Shown here: positions 1 to 15,500 of the stretch, piece after piece
Numbering within the stretch: position 1 is the first letter of the stretch
How the letters are laid out: the number at the start of each line of letters is the position of its first letter
From: Bemisia tabaci
Lineage: Eukaryota > Arthropoda > Insecta > Hemiptera > Aleyrodidae
Length of the DNA stretch: 64,000 nt
Reading direction: 5' to 3'
NCBI RefSeq assembly: GCF_918797505.1
Contig: NC_092802.1
Span: forward strand, 11,551,480 to 11,615,479
Program-made: the position numbers and the translations under genes
Notes under the pieces: generated by a model
Told to the model about the DNA's origin: nothing
What the model saw: the letters and a program-made list of their open reading frames with translations, nothing else
Database searches by the model: none

Positions 1-566
1 ACCATAAATATTTTGATAGAGAATACAAAGAAAATGTAACGAAAATAAAAATTAATAATTTGAAAATTTTCATGATAAATTATAAAAAGGCACATTTCTT
101 CAGCTTCTGGGCAGACTTAGTGAAGATTTCAGGAGAATTCTAGCGAAAAAAGGAATTCATACAGTTGCTACAACTTCCCCCTTCCTTTTGCCTGTAAAAT
201 GAAGGATACGTCCACACTCGATACAATACTTTCAATATATAACAATACAATACAATGTGCAATATAACAAAATATACTTTTCAATAGATAACAATACAAT
301 ATTATCAATATATGATGCTGTTCAGCTCAACATTTTTCAATATACATAAGGATAGGGGAAATTAAGGGGGTAAGCTGTGGTTAGAGGGTTTTGATCAGTT
401 GAAAAATTCAACTTGAACGTTTATGCGATGAAATTAACATACCGATTTCGGAGCGAAAGGCACGATGTTTACAATTCTTCGTAAGGAAAGTGCCAGACTG
501 TGCCTGTTCTTGTAAATACCTACTTATAAAACTATAAAAAGTAATTCACGGTGAAGACTATATTAC
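1..566. other. FHIP: FHIP intron, nothing recognised
   Basis: AT-rich intronic sequence downstream of the donor at 566-565. I see no further exon or repeat family. Confidence 0.5.
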
Positions 567-3500
567 CTGAAAGAGCGAACGTATACTGGGTTGAAAAACT
601 AATGAGTGGTCTAGAAGGAAGGAGTGAATGAGGGGCTGAGGGTATACAGCAAGTCTTGATACAAGGCCAGTCAGGTGCAAATTTACATACAGGTCATGAG
701 AAAGCATCGACTCTAATTTGGCAAACAGGATATCCAAGAACAAACCTGCCAATCAAAAAAAAAATTACTTTCTTAGGGACTGCACGGAGAAAAATAGCGA
801 GCAAAAGGCATCCACTGGTAAATAATCCATGGATTTTCTGGTAAAAATCTCTGGTGCTAACTTCAGATCAAAATGACAACAATTCTTGGAGTTTTATTCA
901 TTCAAATTTCACTAACAAGTATTGAAAAAAAAGGAGATGTCTACTGTCGATTGCGAAACTGACCTTCATGTTCTGAATTTCCTCTTTTGCAGCTATTGGC
1001 TTCCGAACTTAAAGTTCTGATGGACGAGAAAACCCGAAACGAGAAAAAAATTTTCCCACCAGCCCGATTGTTTTCACATCGATAAGTTATTGAAAGAATG
1101 TTTACTGATTTTAAACCCAAAGTTATAGTGAATTTTGTCTCAATCATTGATGATGTTAACCGTACAAGATTGCCGGCATGGATAAAAGTGATCAACCAAT
1201 CTGAGAGCATCAACAAATCACGTGATTGGTTTTTGATGCCCAAGCAGCAGCAGCTTTTGGAGTAAACAATTGAATACTCAATTTTGATACCATGTTGACA
1301 TCCATAACTAAAAAGTGGTGTGAGACACATGTTAGTGATTGATGTAATTTGAGGCTGCTTATCGATCAACATAGGTTTTAGCCTTTTGATTAGAGTTATC
1401 TTTGCGAAGACAATCACCCTGCAGGAGGAAAATATATAATTTTCATCATAAATTTTGTATCAGAAACATATTATAAATCTTTGAGCTTGCACTTAAAAGG
1501 AACTCTAATCTAGATTAAGTATAACTGTTCAATAAAGTGCTCACCTATACTAGGAGTTGTACTTAAAATATTATTCAAGTATGTTTTACTATTTGTGCTA
1601 TTGCTTTGCTTGACATTATTACTAGTATGACACGTTTCCATCACAGAATCACTTCCGCATGGAGAGGGAAGACTTTCCGCATCATCACCTCCTCCACCTC
1701 CCGTATCCTCAGGCTCTCCTAGTCTGTAAAAAATAAAAAATCAATGATATAAAGAAATACACACAAAATACTGAACAGTAAAACCAATTTATTCCACAAT
1801 GGACCACTAGACAAGGTACGAATCTAAGCAATCTGATATAGGTTTTTCAACCAAAATTTCACGTAGAAAACGATTCACACAACGAAAATTACTGAAACCA
1901 ATTCCTAACGAAGATATTAACGTTTTTATTTCACATTGGTTACGAGGAATTTGAACTGCCCGCTCACAAAAAACTCAAAGCTTCACGTGAGTCAAATCGC
2001 GCACTACAACGGTTTCAGCAAGCTTCTCAATCGAGCAATGTTCATTTCTCACCATGTGTTGTTCAAACTATTAGCAATTTGCTATAGCTGAGCCAAAGCG
2101 TCAAGACTGAGGTTGCTAGATTTTTATATCGCTGAGACGTTTATGATAACGTTTAGCGCGCGATGTGAATCACGTAGAGCATTGAGTTTTCATGAGCGGG
2201 TGGTTTCAATTCACGCATCAAGAATCATTAAATATCTTCGTAAGGAGTTGATTTCGGTAATATTCGTTGTGCGTATCGTGTTCTAAGTGAAATTTTGGTT
2301 CAGAAACATGTCTCAGAATGCTGAAATTCGTACCTTGTCTAGTGGTCCATTTTCTTTCTGTTTTGTTACCCTGTTCATATTAAACTTGGGATATTCGACC
2401 TTTAGAAAGGATCTTGGTGCTCCTGAAGTGCAACTTGAGATTTTCGTCTACAGGAAAAATCAAATAATCAATCAAAATGGATGCTGGGACTGCTAAATAG
2501 GGCCTATTTAGGTGAGGGGCTTTTTGAGGGCAGCCAAAGATCTATAATCTTGATGGGAGATTAGACAAGGTCTGAACGAGAAATTAAGGTCACATATTTT
2601 CTCTTCAAAATCTTATGTTGAACGAGCTAAATAAATAAACAAGTATTTTAAAGACAGATAAAATGGAAGTTGTATCGTACAAATGATGACATTTGTATTT
2701 TGGTCATTTAACCAGTGTATATTGTGAACACGAACATTTCGTTAAGGAGCTGATTCCCAGACTTTCCGTTGTGTGGAACATTTTAGTGATTTTGAATTTT
2801 CGTTGAATTTTGAAAAGAAAATACATTCCTTAATAATTGAATTCATGGCTTGTCTAAAGGTCTATTATTTCACTTGATTTTGGTGCAATAATGAAGACTG
2901 CAAATCACTGGTGAAATTCCTGAACCACATATCTTAGTTTGCAACTTTGCTGACTTAATATCATATTTCATTCTCTAAATGTACCTAAAACTACTCAAAG
3001 TCAACTTTTGAAATTTTTGGTGATTTTTTCTCCTCTATACAACGAATACGAGGTGTGGTCAAAAAGTTCCCGGACTGGTGCCGCCCTGGGCTGAAAAATG
3101 GTCCAAACGAGCTAAACTTAGGCTCGTTTGAAAGCTTATACTCTCACAAGTACACTTCTTTTTAGTTTTTGAAAAAATATTTATTAGTTTTCGCACAGCG
3201 TCAATTTTACGGAGACGTGTTTGCGCCGTGCGGCGATTTTGTCTGCGAACGAGAAATGACCAACATCCACTTCCAACTTTGAGGCGGCTGATAAGATAGG
3301 TGCATCCAGCGATCACGCTGATATGAGTCTATCCTACCTCTGGTGTACTTGCACAAGATAAAACACTATTGTTTACCTGAAATGTGTCACTTGGAACGCA
3401 TCAAGATGCAATTTTTCAAGAAAAAAACGAAAAACTCTATTCACGAGATACCCGGTTTGGGAATTTCAATAGCGAAATCTTTTGTAGTACTCTAATAGTC

Positions 3501-6500
3501 GACCAAATAACCTGACTATCAGTAGTCTACCTACTTGGGACAAATGAAGTTTGCGAAGGTGTTAAAATAAGAAGCACTTTTTTTCTATCATTCAGTTTGT
3601 ACATACTAGTTAACTTTGAGAAACCTTAATTTTCCCCAGAATATAACTGAACTTGCCTGTTATTGTCTTTGAAAGTTTTAAAGCTCTCATATCCACTACT
3701 GCCGTCATCAGCTGAAGGTAAACTTATATGGTCTGCATCAGTCTCCAAGGTTGATTTCAGTTCTTCAGATTTTGGCACAACAGCTGTGGATGGAAAGAAA
3801 ATTAAATTAAGCGTAATATAGTTTTTAAAAGAGAGTAAATTTCAAGTGCTCTACAGCAGAAATCTAATCACCGATCAAAAAAAATAAAAAAATAAAAAAA
3901 ATAAAATAAAATCTACCGCAAAAGTACCGAATAGAGTTATTATTAAAGAGATGAAAACATATGGAAATTAATTAAATATCTTTGAAAATCTGAGAGCTTA
4001 GGATATCACCACAACTTACATTGCTGCGGAGTCTCTTTTTTTACCATCAAATCTTAAGTCCTCCATGTTTTTCCGAAACCTGATACATAATAATTAATCT
4101 GTTTCACTGTTCCAAAGAAAGTGAAAGAAAGTGTGTTGAAAGTGATCTCCAAAGTCTTCAATTATTGAGTATAAAGAGTGGCTATGTTAAACAACAGATG
4201 ATAATTATTGTTATTTTCTTCTTCTTTTTTGGCTTCAATAAAGTGGAATTTCTACAGTAAGAATGTAAATACAGAGATTTGGACCGCGTTAAGCAGAAAG
4301 GAACCAAGCCACATCAGCTATTGCCAAATTTAGCTGGGCAATTTAATTTATTACATGAAAATGGTGAAACGGATTTTTTTGAAAATTTTGGTGAATTTTC
4401 TGCATGTTACAGGGCTGTTCCCCTAAAATTTTCAAAAATATTTACACAAACGTTCTCTTGTAGAGAATTAAATACTTCAGTTAAATGTGGCCACAGCCGA
4501 TGTGGCTTGGTTCCTTTCTGTTAAACGCGGTCCATTTAATAAACAACTGCAGTTTTAAATAATTGCACATGACTCTGAAATTGGCTAGTTTAATCTGTAA
4601 GAAACACTCAGACTTCTTCACAAATTCATTTTCAAAAAATAAAACCGCATATTACTAACAAGAGGTTAAAGAAAAAAAAGCCTTACAAAAGTTTTTACTG
4701 GCTCTCTACGATCCAAAATATTGTGAGAATGAACAGGGAAAACAGAATGAAAGCAAAGCATACCAATCTGCGGTGGACTTTCTCCGTCGTATGGATACGT
4801 CCAGGATTGGGTGGCATTTGTACAAGAGGTTATCCTATCTCTAGCATGGCTTAAGTATGAACGATAGTCTCCATACAGACTTCCTTCTGCTCTTGAGTAT
4901 CTGCAAGAATCAAAACAAGAGGAAGTAATTTCGTGATGTTCTACATTCTGTCATGTAGTCAGTGCATTACCACAAAGCAGGCGCTTATTTTTTACTTCAA
5001 ATTTAATAACTTTAATGAAAAAAAAAAAAAATCCTCAAATTATTTCTACCAGCTCCTCATAATCTGAGAAATTGTAGAATTGGGCAGAATACTAACCAAT
5101 AGACAGCATTTCCAACTTTCTAGCAGCCTGATTGTTGAAATGTTGTGTTTGTCGGATAGACATAGATGGCATAGGTTAAAAGGTGAAGTGATTAGTCGGC
5201 TATGTCTTAAGTATCGCTGCTTTATCGTATCGTTGTCAGGTGGAATGGACGACATACTGTCGGAAACTTATGAGGTGCTGTTAGCTAGTCGTGAGTTCCA
5301 CCCAACATAGGCACGACAAAGCAGCGATAAGACGTAGCCCACCAATCACACTCCCCCTTTTAACCTATGTCATCTATGTCTACCCGGCAAACACAAAATT
5401 TTAACAATCAGGCTGCAGGTCAAGTCCTCCATTTGCCTCTATGAGAAATCTAGGTAATAAACAATAATAAGTCAAGTTTGCTACAATTTTTCCTGAAAAA
5501 AGTTATGTTAAATTACAGGTGCTCTACTTTTTGCAAAAGTAACTGAGGTTCGAAATGAGTAATTCTACATCATGATATTTATTAGAGATTTTAGGACAGA
5601 AATATTTTAACAGCAGGTTGAACTATTTTTTGTGAGATTTTGAACAAGAGCTCGCATAATGTGATCTTGCAAAGACAAACCCAGAAGAGAAAGCACTCAC
5701 CGAGTAATGGCAGGAGAGAGTGAGAGAAACTTCTGGGCTGAACGGCAGTATGGATCGATGTGCTGAACTCTCGATCGCTGAGAAAGCATGACGTGAGTGC
5801 AAGGTACAAGGTGACGTAAAACAAGATCTAACATAATGTCTTCACAGTTGAGGTCAACAAGAGATTCCAGGGTGGCCAGAGTCACGAGACACAGCTGTTA
5901 TAAACCAAACCAGAATTCAATTATCTCATTAACTCAGTTACATACATGAGGCCCTTTTCAACCAGGCAGCTTTAATTCATGACAACGTTGCTAAAATTTG
6001 GCATAAAAGTGAAAAAATTCATACAAAGTTTTCTTGTGTTGATTATGATTAGGAAGGTTACCCATAGAAATTCCTGCCATGTTAAGGGAAATGCTATATG
6101 AAAATTTGAGGGTTGCCAGATTTCTAGTAATAAAATATTTATTTTTGAAAAAATTTTATGAGTGGGTATCTAACCTTGAAATTTTCAGATAATTTCGATT
6201 GAATTGGGAATAAAATCCTCTGAAAAATTCAAAGAGACAAGTTTCCCTAAAAATTTGTATGTTATCAAGGGAAAGGACCCCGCTCACCTCTAATGGGAAG
6301 CTGCACCATGACCGAATGCTAATTTATTTATGTCATTAGATTCTACTCAAGATGCTGATCAAAAGTTATAATTGCGCCAACTTTCTACGATGCACCGTTT
6401 TCGCAAAAAAACCTCCGAGAAGTTTCAATTATTCGGCGATAAGAAGCCAAAAAGATTCCTCATTTCAGTACTCGATTGACAAGAGGCTGTGTGTCAACAA

Positions 6501-9500
6501 GGAAATCATGGGAACTCCCGCACCCAGCGGAAGTCTTATCTCGGATTCCGCACGCCGTTTTGCTTGACCATCCAAATCAGACTCTTGAGGAGCATAAGAA
6601 CGGGAAAGCCGGAACGTCAACCGGACAAGAGCGGGAGGGAGATAGCCCCAGAGTCGGCAGGTATAGATAAGAAGATGAACACACGCTAGGTTTTTTCCTT
6701 ATTTACATCGGGCCTGTTCTCAAATGCTTTGTTCGTTTTCATTCATTTTCGCCGAATAATTGAATCTTCACGGCGGTTTTTTTGCGAAAACGGTGCGTCA
6801 TAGAAAATTGGCGAAATTATAACTTTTAATCAGCATCTTGAGGAAAATCGAATGATATAAATAAATTAGCATTCGGTCATGGTGCAGCTTCCCACAAGAG
6901 GTAAGAGGGGTCCTTTGGCAATGCCTGAAGGCTCATACAGCGTTCTTACTTAGCATGGCAGATTTAACTTCCTGCATTTTGTGGAAAGTATCTTATCATC
7001 AAAGGTTATACATACATAACAGCCGATTTTACAGGGCAGCTTCGCGCTCTGCAACACCCAATAGCTGTTCCTGAAAAGCATCTCTTCCATTCCTTTAAAA
7101 CTTGTTCAAGGTACACTTTGAATAAGATTGGTGACAATTAACACCTTTGTTCCATTCCCTTAGTTATTACAAACCCCAACAATAACTCTCAATGAGATTC
7201 AACTCTAGAAAAAACCCCTTCATAAAATTCTTTAATTGCACCAATAGGTCTTATAGGTTATAATTTTATCTTAATTGAAAGTAATGTACAATTTGAAAAT
7301 TGGAAGAGTAGGTGATTTTGTGAGCAAGTAATAACTGTTGGCTACTCGGTTTGAAGTGAAAAGCAACAACAGCTGGATAACGTACCCGAGATTCAGCATT
7401 AATTCTGGTAACAAGTGCATCTATTACGCGATGGCCTTCGTATGTTTCTTGGAGCGTGAATCGAACAAGAGAATGGAGGAGGCCGGGATGAGTCACGCTA
7501 CGGAGCATCAGATCAAAATAGGCAGTTGCAACAATCAGATCTTCTTCAATATTCTGTGGAGAGAACAGACATTGAAAATAGAGTTAAAAAATGACACAGA
7601 GGTGAAACCGGCAAAGCTTAGGACAAGGTTTAAATTTAAATTTTGAAGCTAAAAATACATGAAAAAATAAGAATATTAGACTTGAGCAACGGATAAAAGT
7701 AACTTCGAGTACAAACGTTTATTTCATTTTTGCACAACCTTTTGTGCAGAATTGCCTAGTTATGGCAAATTCATTTATTTGTGTGGTACTTCATGTTATT
7801 TTGTTAGGTCAGAGAAGAATAGACTTTTGTACTAAATTACAGAAGAATTATAGAAGAATATTATCATTCATTACACTAAGGTGTTAGTACGATCTCATAC
7901 TTCTCTCATAATAATTTAAGAAAATAAGGAACAATTTTTAGATAGTTTTGATACGAAGAAATGAAAGCTAATCCTTAGATATGAGAGAAAGGGAAGAGAA
8001 GAGAGAGGAGAAGTTAAAGTAGAAATAAAAAGGGAGAAAAATTTGAAATACACTAAAGGACAACCAATTTTTCTTCTATACATACTGGAGTTGAAAATAC
8101 TAAGGGGCAAAACATTAAGTATACTGCATACTGACTGACTCATATGTTTTTGACTTCGAACAAAAATAATAGCATCTCCTTCAAAAGGAAAATGAGTTAG
8201 GGTGCAAATATTACAGAAGTAAGAAAAAAAAGGGATATCAAGTTATAATAACTATTAGAGGAAGACTCAAATAGATCATGCCATTCCGTCAGCATTCAGT
8301 TTCTTAAAAATTTGCAAATGAATATTAGATCTAATGCACGCATAGAAAGAAGAGGGAAAGAGAAAGAGGGAGAAAGAAGAAAAGCTAAATTAAAAAAAAA
8401 CGAAAATTTTAACAGAGGTTTTTGTATGAGAAATTAGTATATTTAATATGTATTCAGCAGTATTTTACCTGCATAAGAAAGGAGAATGAAATTATTAGGA
8501 ATAACAAATAAAAAATAATCAATACATGTAATCAGATTAAAATGTAAAGAATTGACATGAATGGAGTAATATGTCAATGATCAATTGTACTGCTGGTTAA
8601 GTAGTCAAGTATACAGTGAGGAGAAGGAGGGGGAGCTTAAAGCAGTTTCTGTTAGAGGCTGTAAAGAAACCAAAATTAAGATTAGTGTGGATAGAAATGT
8701 TGATGGTTAGAGAGTTCACGATTTTAGTTGGCCGATGACTTCGTAACAATATGATACATTACTCATTTTAGAATCAGGTAGAAAATGATTAATGACAATG
8801 CATTTTACCATGCTATTCTGACCATCATTCAAATATTTCAAATCAAAAATACACAAAATATAACTGGGTTGCTGTAAAATTAAAAATAAAAAAATTATTG
8901 TCTGCATCTAAAGGGATATTGGAAGCTGTCAAATCGCAAAATAACACAATTAAGGAAGGATTAAAAGAGAGAAGGGGAAATGGATGTCCATTTGGAAAAA
9001 TCGGAGCATTGTAAAACAAAAAAAAAACTGTATTCATTAAAATCATAATCAAAATCTGCACCAGAAATTAACCTAATAAATGGAAAGTAACATGCATAAT
9101 GTTGGTGGGGAAAATTTGACTAATTTTCAAAGCATTTTCTTCTGTAGAAAAGGCATTTTATACATGAATAAGCAAAGGTAATATTTTTAAGATAACTGAA
9201 GAAACCCAACAAATCCTTGCTTTTTGTTAGTGCAACATATTTAATAAAACCCGAGTAAAAAAAAAAAAAAAAATTATAAATCAAAATAATGTCAATTTGT
9301 TTCCTCGTATGTTGCAGCTGGGAGCTACAAGAGGTAGTCAATATCTTCTCAGCTTTTATTTTGGTCAGTGCTAAATCTCACTTCATTGACAGGCCCATTC
9401 TTAAACTCCCACTATCAGCGGACAAAAAGAAATCTAGATAATGAAAAATATTTGTGAATAATGTGACCCTGACCATCAGTGGGAAAAGGGGCCTCAGTAA

Positions 9501-12500
9501 AGTAAAATTCAACATTTAGTTATTGATACCAGGGCATGGATAAGATTTCCATGAAAATATAAAGACAAAAATACCCTACGTCAAAAAAAACCGAAGTTGC
9601 AGCGATTTGATGTCTGTGATTCAAAACTTGTAATTTTGAGAAAAAACTATTTGAAATTCTCATCTGCCGCTCTTAGAGCATCGAATTGTTGGATTATTAT
9701 GCAACTGTAAAAAGTAAATAAATAAATTGATAATGAGACTCATTCTCAACTTATTCATTAGAAAATCATGGAGAATTTTCTGTCAGAAACTCAAAATCAA
9801 ATTTTCGAACCCAACTCGATTGAATCACTTGACTTAAAATTTTGTCTGCAGTCCTTTCCTCCGTAAACGACACTTGCAAACCTTATTTCAGGGTAGTGCA
9901 GTCCTCTGTTCATTGGGTTAACCTTTTTCCTTAAAATTTTCAACCTACATTATGATTAGGAACAAAACAGGAGATCCAAAATGCGAAGTACCAGAAAAAT
10001 GAATTCACGAGCAAAAACGAATCATGCAACAAAAATCGCTCCATGCTCCAAGAGAGAGAAGTACTGACCGCATGTAGTTGTGAATTATATCCCGGCAAAC
10101 CAACACAGTCCTATAACAATAATCCAACTTAATTGCTGTCTCCTTTTCAGATGAAATGGTGACACAGAAAAGCAAAGTTACAAAGGTCTGACTGCCTTTT
10201 CCGATTAAACAGGACAGGCATGAGCGATTAAAACTGCCTTAATGTAGCGCCTGAAGGGGAAAAAAAGGAGCAAAAGCACTGTGCTAGGAAGCTATAACAC
10301 TGTGAAGTGAGTAAGTGGCTAATTTTTTCAATGCTGTGAAATATACTCAAGTAAAAAGTTGAAGTTAATCAAAGACTATGTAGTGGAGAGTAAACTTTGA
10401 ATACGTGCTTATGTGCAAATAAATGTGTATATTATTACCAATGGTATAGAATGGACCACAAGGCAAGGTACGAATTTAAGCATTCCGGGATATGTTATCT
10501 CTTCAAAATTTTATGTAAAACACAATTTTCGTGACAAAAATTACTAAAATCTGCTCGTTAACAAGAAAGTGGTTTCAGTTAGCACCAGTAAGTAAAATTC
10601 AAATTTCCCCTCACATGAAAAACCAGCGTCTACATTGATCAATTTGCATACAACAACAGTTTTGGTAGGCTTCTTAAATGAGCAATGTTCCTATTACAAT
10701 ACCTAATGTCTAGTGTGGGATCTAACTCAAGAAGGTCATGGTTTTCTTCATGAGTGGGAAGTTCACATTTCTGCATAAAAAACATTGATATCGTGGTTAG
10801 GAGTTGTTTTCGATAATTCTTCCTGCACATATCGTGTTCTCCATGAAATTTTGATGAGAGGACATTTATCATAATGCTTAAATACGCACTTTGTTAAGTG
10901 GTCCATTAGAGGCTCAAGCATGAGGTCATGCTGTAACAGCTATTTATAAAGGTTAGAGAAATGTTAATCGGCAAGATGAAAATAAAGCAAACTGTTACAT
11001 ATTTTCTCTCCCAAACTTTACATACAAAACAATGCAAACAACAGAGCGTTTAGACATTCATTGTAAGATATAGGTCCTTCAAGAGGTAATTCATTATTCG
11101 GTATTGCTAAATGATGTGAACTATAGCCTATCTAATCAAAGTTAAGTGGACTTGTTAATATTTCCGTTAAACATTGGATTTTTTATCTTCCTGTTCTTTG
11201 AAGATTTGTCCTCGTTTCAATATCTTGGGATAAAATTAAGTAAATAACATAGAGCTACACTTAAACTCAAGATCCGTGTTTCAAAAATGAAATGAAAATG
11301 AAAAGGGCGAGCAACGAGTAAAAAGCAATAAGCAACCTTAAATATTGAATTTTTTGGGTTTTCTTTTTTTAAGGAAAAGATGATTGTGTAAGGCAGAAGC
11401 GGCAGATCTCAAAGTCAAGATGGAAAAGATGATTAACTAATTCAGCCATGCTAAAGAAAAACGCTGTGTAAACATTTGAGTGTTGCCAAATTCCCCTGAT
11501 AAAAAATTTATTTTGGAAGTTACACATATTTATCCTTGAAATTTTCAGATATTTTACGTCAAATTGTGAACAAGTTTGTCTGAAAAATATTTCTAACTTT
11601 CCCAATTAAGTCGTATTATATCAAAGGAAACTTGACAACACCCGAAGGTTCATACACTGTTTTCCCACAGCGCAGCAGAATTGCTGGCAGAAAAAATAAG
11701 AATCATTTGCTTCAGCATAAACTGAGTATTACTAATGGATAAGTATCAGAAGGTAAAATTTAAATTGAATGTTTAAGATTGAAGGCATCACAATATGAAA
11801 AAAAAAAACCACAATGTTTTGAATGCATGCGTCCAGGAAGGTTTTAATTGGCTTTGAACAGAATATTAATGTATTTTCGTGAGGGAAAGACTAGTAGGAA
11901 GTCAATAATTGATGGTGGCTGTCTACAACAAAAATACATCAGAGGCTGCGCTTCAAAATTTAATAAAAATGATTTTTGAATTGTAAATGTGAAATGTCTT
12001 TGTAAGGACATTTTATATTACATTTCTGTACTATTCCCCCAAGGTTTTTTACATTGACAATGTGTTGAGCCTCTAAGGGACAAAAATAGGTTTGCAGCTT
12101 TAAATGAATTAATCCTGATCGCTGATTTTTGCTGAGCTGAAAATTTGGTCTGGAAAGTCGAGTCACTTTTTCCGGAGTAAATTACACTTTTTTTTTTGTC
12201 ATCTCGTACTTTGGCACTAGATATTAAATATTTTGAGCAATGCAGCTTTAAAGCTGTATCAAGTTGGGTTTTCAAGGATCATTTTACTATAAGCATAAGC
12301 AAATCTTTTTTGTTTAATTAATAATTTAAAATACGTTATTTTTTTTTACTGACATTACTAACTCTTTTCTCTGGATTACTAATTTTTACCTGATCCCACA
12401 AATCCATTTCTGATAATAATACATAGATAAAATATCGCACAAATTAAATGTTCACATCACATGGTAACACAGTGCTGTCAGAGTGCTACACCGAAAAAGT

Positions 12501-15500
12501 TACAGAATTAAACATATTATTATGCATTAAGGATGATTGGAGTGATGATACTTACTTGGAGCAGGGCAGGCCCAAGAACGGGAACTAAAAAACCTTGGTA
12601 TAGGAATTCTAGAAGAGCATTTTGAACTTTTGGGTGCGATATTTGTACTACAACATTGCAAAATTCAAGAGAGTTGATGAATGTTGTCAGTTCTTTGATT
12701 TCAGCCACATCGTCTGGCGTGAATCGATGCCAATCTTCTGCTTCGATTGACAGTTTACGTGGTAGACGTGAGTACAGTCCGCTTAAACCTGTGGCCAATA
12801 CCTGAGAAAATAATAGTAGTTGTAATACAGTGATGCTGGTAGCAAATGAGATATACAAGATCAGGGTTGCAAAGAATTCTTTAGGGCAAAGATTAGGCTC
12901 AATTTCAGCATGGGAATTCCCTCACTCATGGAAAAATTTTTTCATTCTGTAAAAAGGTTATAAGTACATAGTGTGCAAAATGTAACAAAATATCAGCACC
13001 TCCCTCTTTTTTTTCTTCATTTTTTGCTTTAATTAAAGAAAACCATTAGCAAAATTCCTTCCTTTCTTTTTAGCAGCCTGGGCTTGCATGCTTGCCCTAG
13101 GCAGAATGTCTGATAAGTTTAAATAAAAAATATCTTCCTCTCTTAAATTACACGAACAATTGATGAATTTATTTGATACCTGGCAGACCGCATCATTTAA
13201 AATCGTACCAGAACACGCATTTTAAATGATGAAAAATTAACTGTTTATGTATTTTCCTGGATGCATTTCGGCAAGATGCCAACTTCAGCAAGAATTTTTT
13301 TTTTCCCACAAAACACAACTCAGAGTACTTTATCAAGATAAAAATGTGCCACAATTCATATTAAGACACTGATAAAAAAATACCAATGAGGATTAATGAA
13401 AAGTTATCAAAAAAATTGAAATGAAAAGAAAAAGAAAGAACACTCTGAGTAATGCCGAGTCATGACGCCATTTTGGCCATGATTGTAAGATCACCAACAT
13501 GTATTGCTTCTTTTGCCATTTCTTGCGATGAAAAGTAACACAATAAAACCCATTAGCCAAAAGTTGTGCGAAAAATTCCACAGCTGAGCAGCAAGATATG
13601 ATTTTAAAGATCCTACAAAGCAAGCCATTTGAAGATATAATGAAATAAAATTGATGGCAGATATGTGAGGGAAAAGAATGAGCTTCTGTGGCTAATTTCT
13701 GGAATAGTCCAGTCATTCTAGCCAAAAAAAGGGCCTAACCTCGGACAAATTAGCACAAACTTCTCTTGTGTTTTAAAGCGCTCCAAAACATGTCTGGAGC
13801 CTCCAAAAAAAAGTTTACCATTAGCCCCCCTCGGGAACACAGTCAAAATCGCTTATAACAAAATGGCGACCGTCTGAAATTACGTATAAATTGATTGTTG
13901 ACTTCGTCAGCGTTTCCCCGATTTTGCGTGATTCTAGTGCATCCAGTGAAAAAAATCATTCTTGTCATTTTTTTAGAGTATAAAATTCTGCTTACAAACA
14001 TATATAAGTTTTTTTAATTTTGACTTGTTGGTGCCGAGCTACGAGGTCAGACACCGAAAAAAAAGGCTAGAATTTTCTTGAAATTTCAAGTTTGGTTTGT
14101 AACTTTTAAGATACAGCTTTGGCAGAATTTTTTCTCTCAAAACTGTTCGCACCAATGGAAAGAGCGTGAAATTTTCTTTTCAAAACACATATTACATCAA
14201 AATTTAACTGAAGGTATAAGACCTTTATAGGGCCTTTATGGAATGGTGTCAAATTTGACATTTTTTACTTTTTGTAAATTTTGGCTTGAATTTCGATTAA
14301 TGGTGACCTTTTTTCACGTATATTCGACTATTTTTGAAATAAATTTTGTTATTAATTTCGATAGTTATGGTACATAGTAAAGGGGAGAAGCACCTTAGAG
14401 CAAGGATGGTCGACCGGGGGGGGGGGGGGGGGGGGGGGGAATATCTGATCCGTTCACTGTTTGGACTATCGCAGCTAAAGATTCTAAGAAAAAAACGGCA
14501 AAACACCCATTTGTCAGCAGATTTTCATGAAATTTGGTGTACCTCGGTATGTCGACCTAGGAAATTCGAATTTGACGTTACTTCCAGTATAAATCAAAAT
14601 TCAAGATGGCGGAAAAAAGATGGCGGCAATAATTTGTTAGATACCTGTTTATCGACTGATTTGCATGAAACTCAGTATAACCCTGTATTTAGCCCTACAG
14701 AATTTGAATTTGATGTCGAATTTAACCAGAATTAAAATCAAAGATGGTGGGAGGAAGGTGGTGGCTAAAATTTTTTAAAATTAAAGATGGCGGGTATAAT
14801 TTGAAAACTACCTATTTATCGGCAGATTTTCATGAAACTCAGTGTATCCTGGTATTTTGATCTGGTAAATTCGAATTCGACGTTACTTTTCAGTCTGAAT
14901 CAAAATTCAAGATGGTGGAAAAAAGATGGCGGCCTTAATTTTTAAAATATCGGTTTATCGGCTAATTTTCATGACATTGAATATTACCTAGTATTTTGAC
15001 CAAAGTTTGTCAGTTTCGGTTTAAAAATTTATAATATAAGGTAATAAGACAGAGTAAAAAAGTAATTGAGGGGCTCGGAGGACAAGGCGCCTAATTGCAG
15101 GTTTCGAAAAATATGACACATTTTAGTGGTTCCAACTAATTCTAGGTTTGAAATAAAGTTGTGAAAAATTCACCGGCAGCATCCAATATGCTTAAGCATC
15201 AAAATGTGAGTTTGAACTCTTTTCCTGCCATAAGGCTGTGTGTAATAGTTAGCAACTTTAAACATGTTTTTCTCGAAATAGCACTTATGCGCCTCGTCCT
15301 CCAAGCTGTTTAATTGAGAGTATAAGTGTTAAAATGCAATTGTTTTAGTATCGTCGAATATTTAACTGACACAGATTAAGAAATACAAAGCCGAGTAATG
15401 AAATAAAAGCTCTACTAATTTTTTACTCGGTCTATTGAAAGCTAAATAATATTAAATAATGTGCGAAATGTCGCATATTCGGCTGACAAGATGCCGAGGG

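Larger units (their letters stand above)
7554..12555. other. FHIP: FHIP intron 5 (5.0 kb)
   Basis: It holds a purine-rich stretch at about 7970-8420, MITE B copy 2 and MITE A copy 2. Exons 5 and 6 join directly in phase (LLQ then NIEEDLIVATAY), so no exon is needed here. Confidence 0.6.

Noticed and set aside
941..1417. Minus-strand frame of 158 codons in FHIP intron 10
   Set aside because: Exons 10 and 11 join directly in phase and the sequence does not resemble FHIP or any family I know.
10073..10114. Possible 42-nt FHIP microexon (AG before, GT after, in frame)
   Set aside because: Exon 5 (LLQ) and exon 6 (NIEEDLIVATAY) already join as in other FHIP proteins.
14346..14735. 129-codon plus-strand frame
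   Set aside because: It contains the poly-G run and two units of a degenerate repeat inside a transposon.
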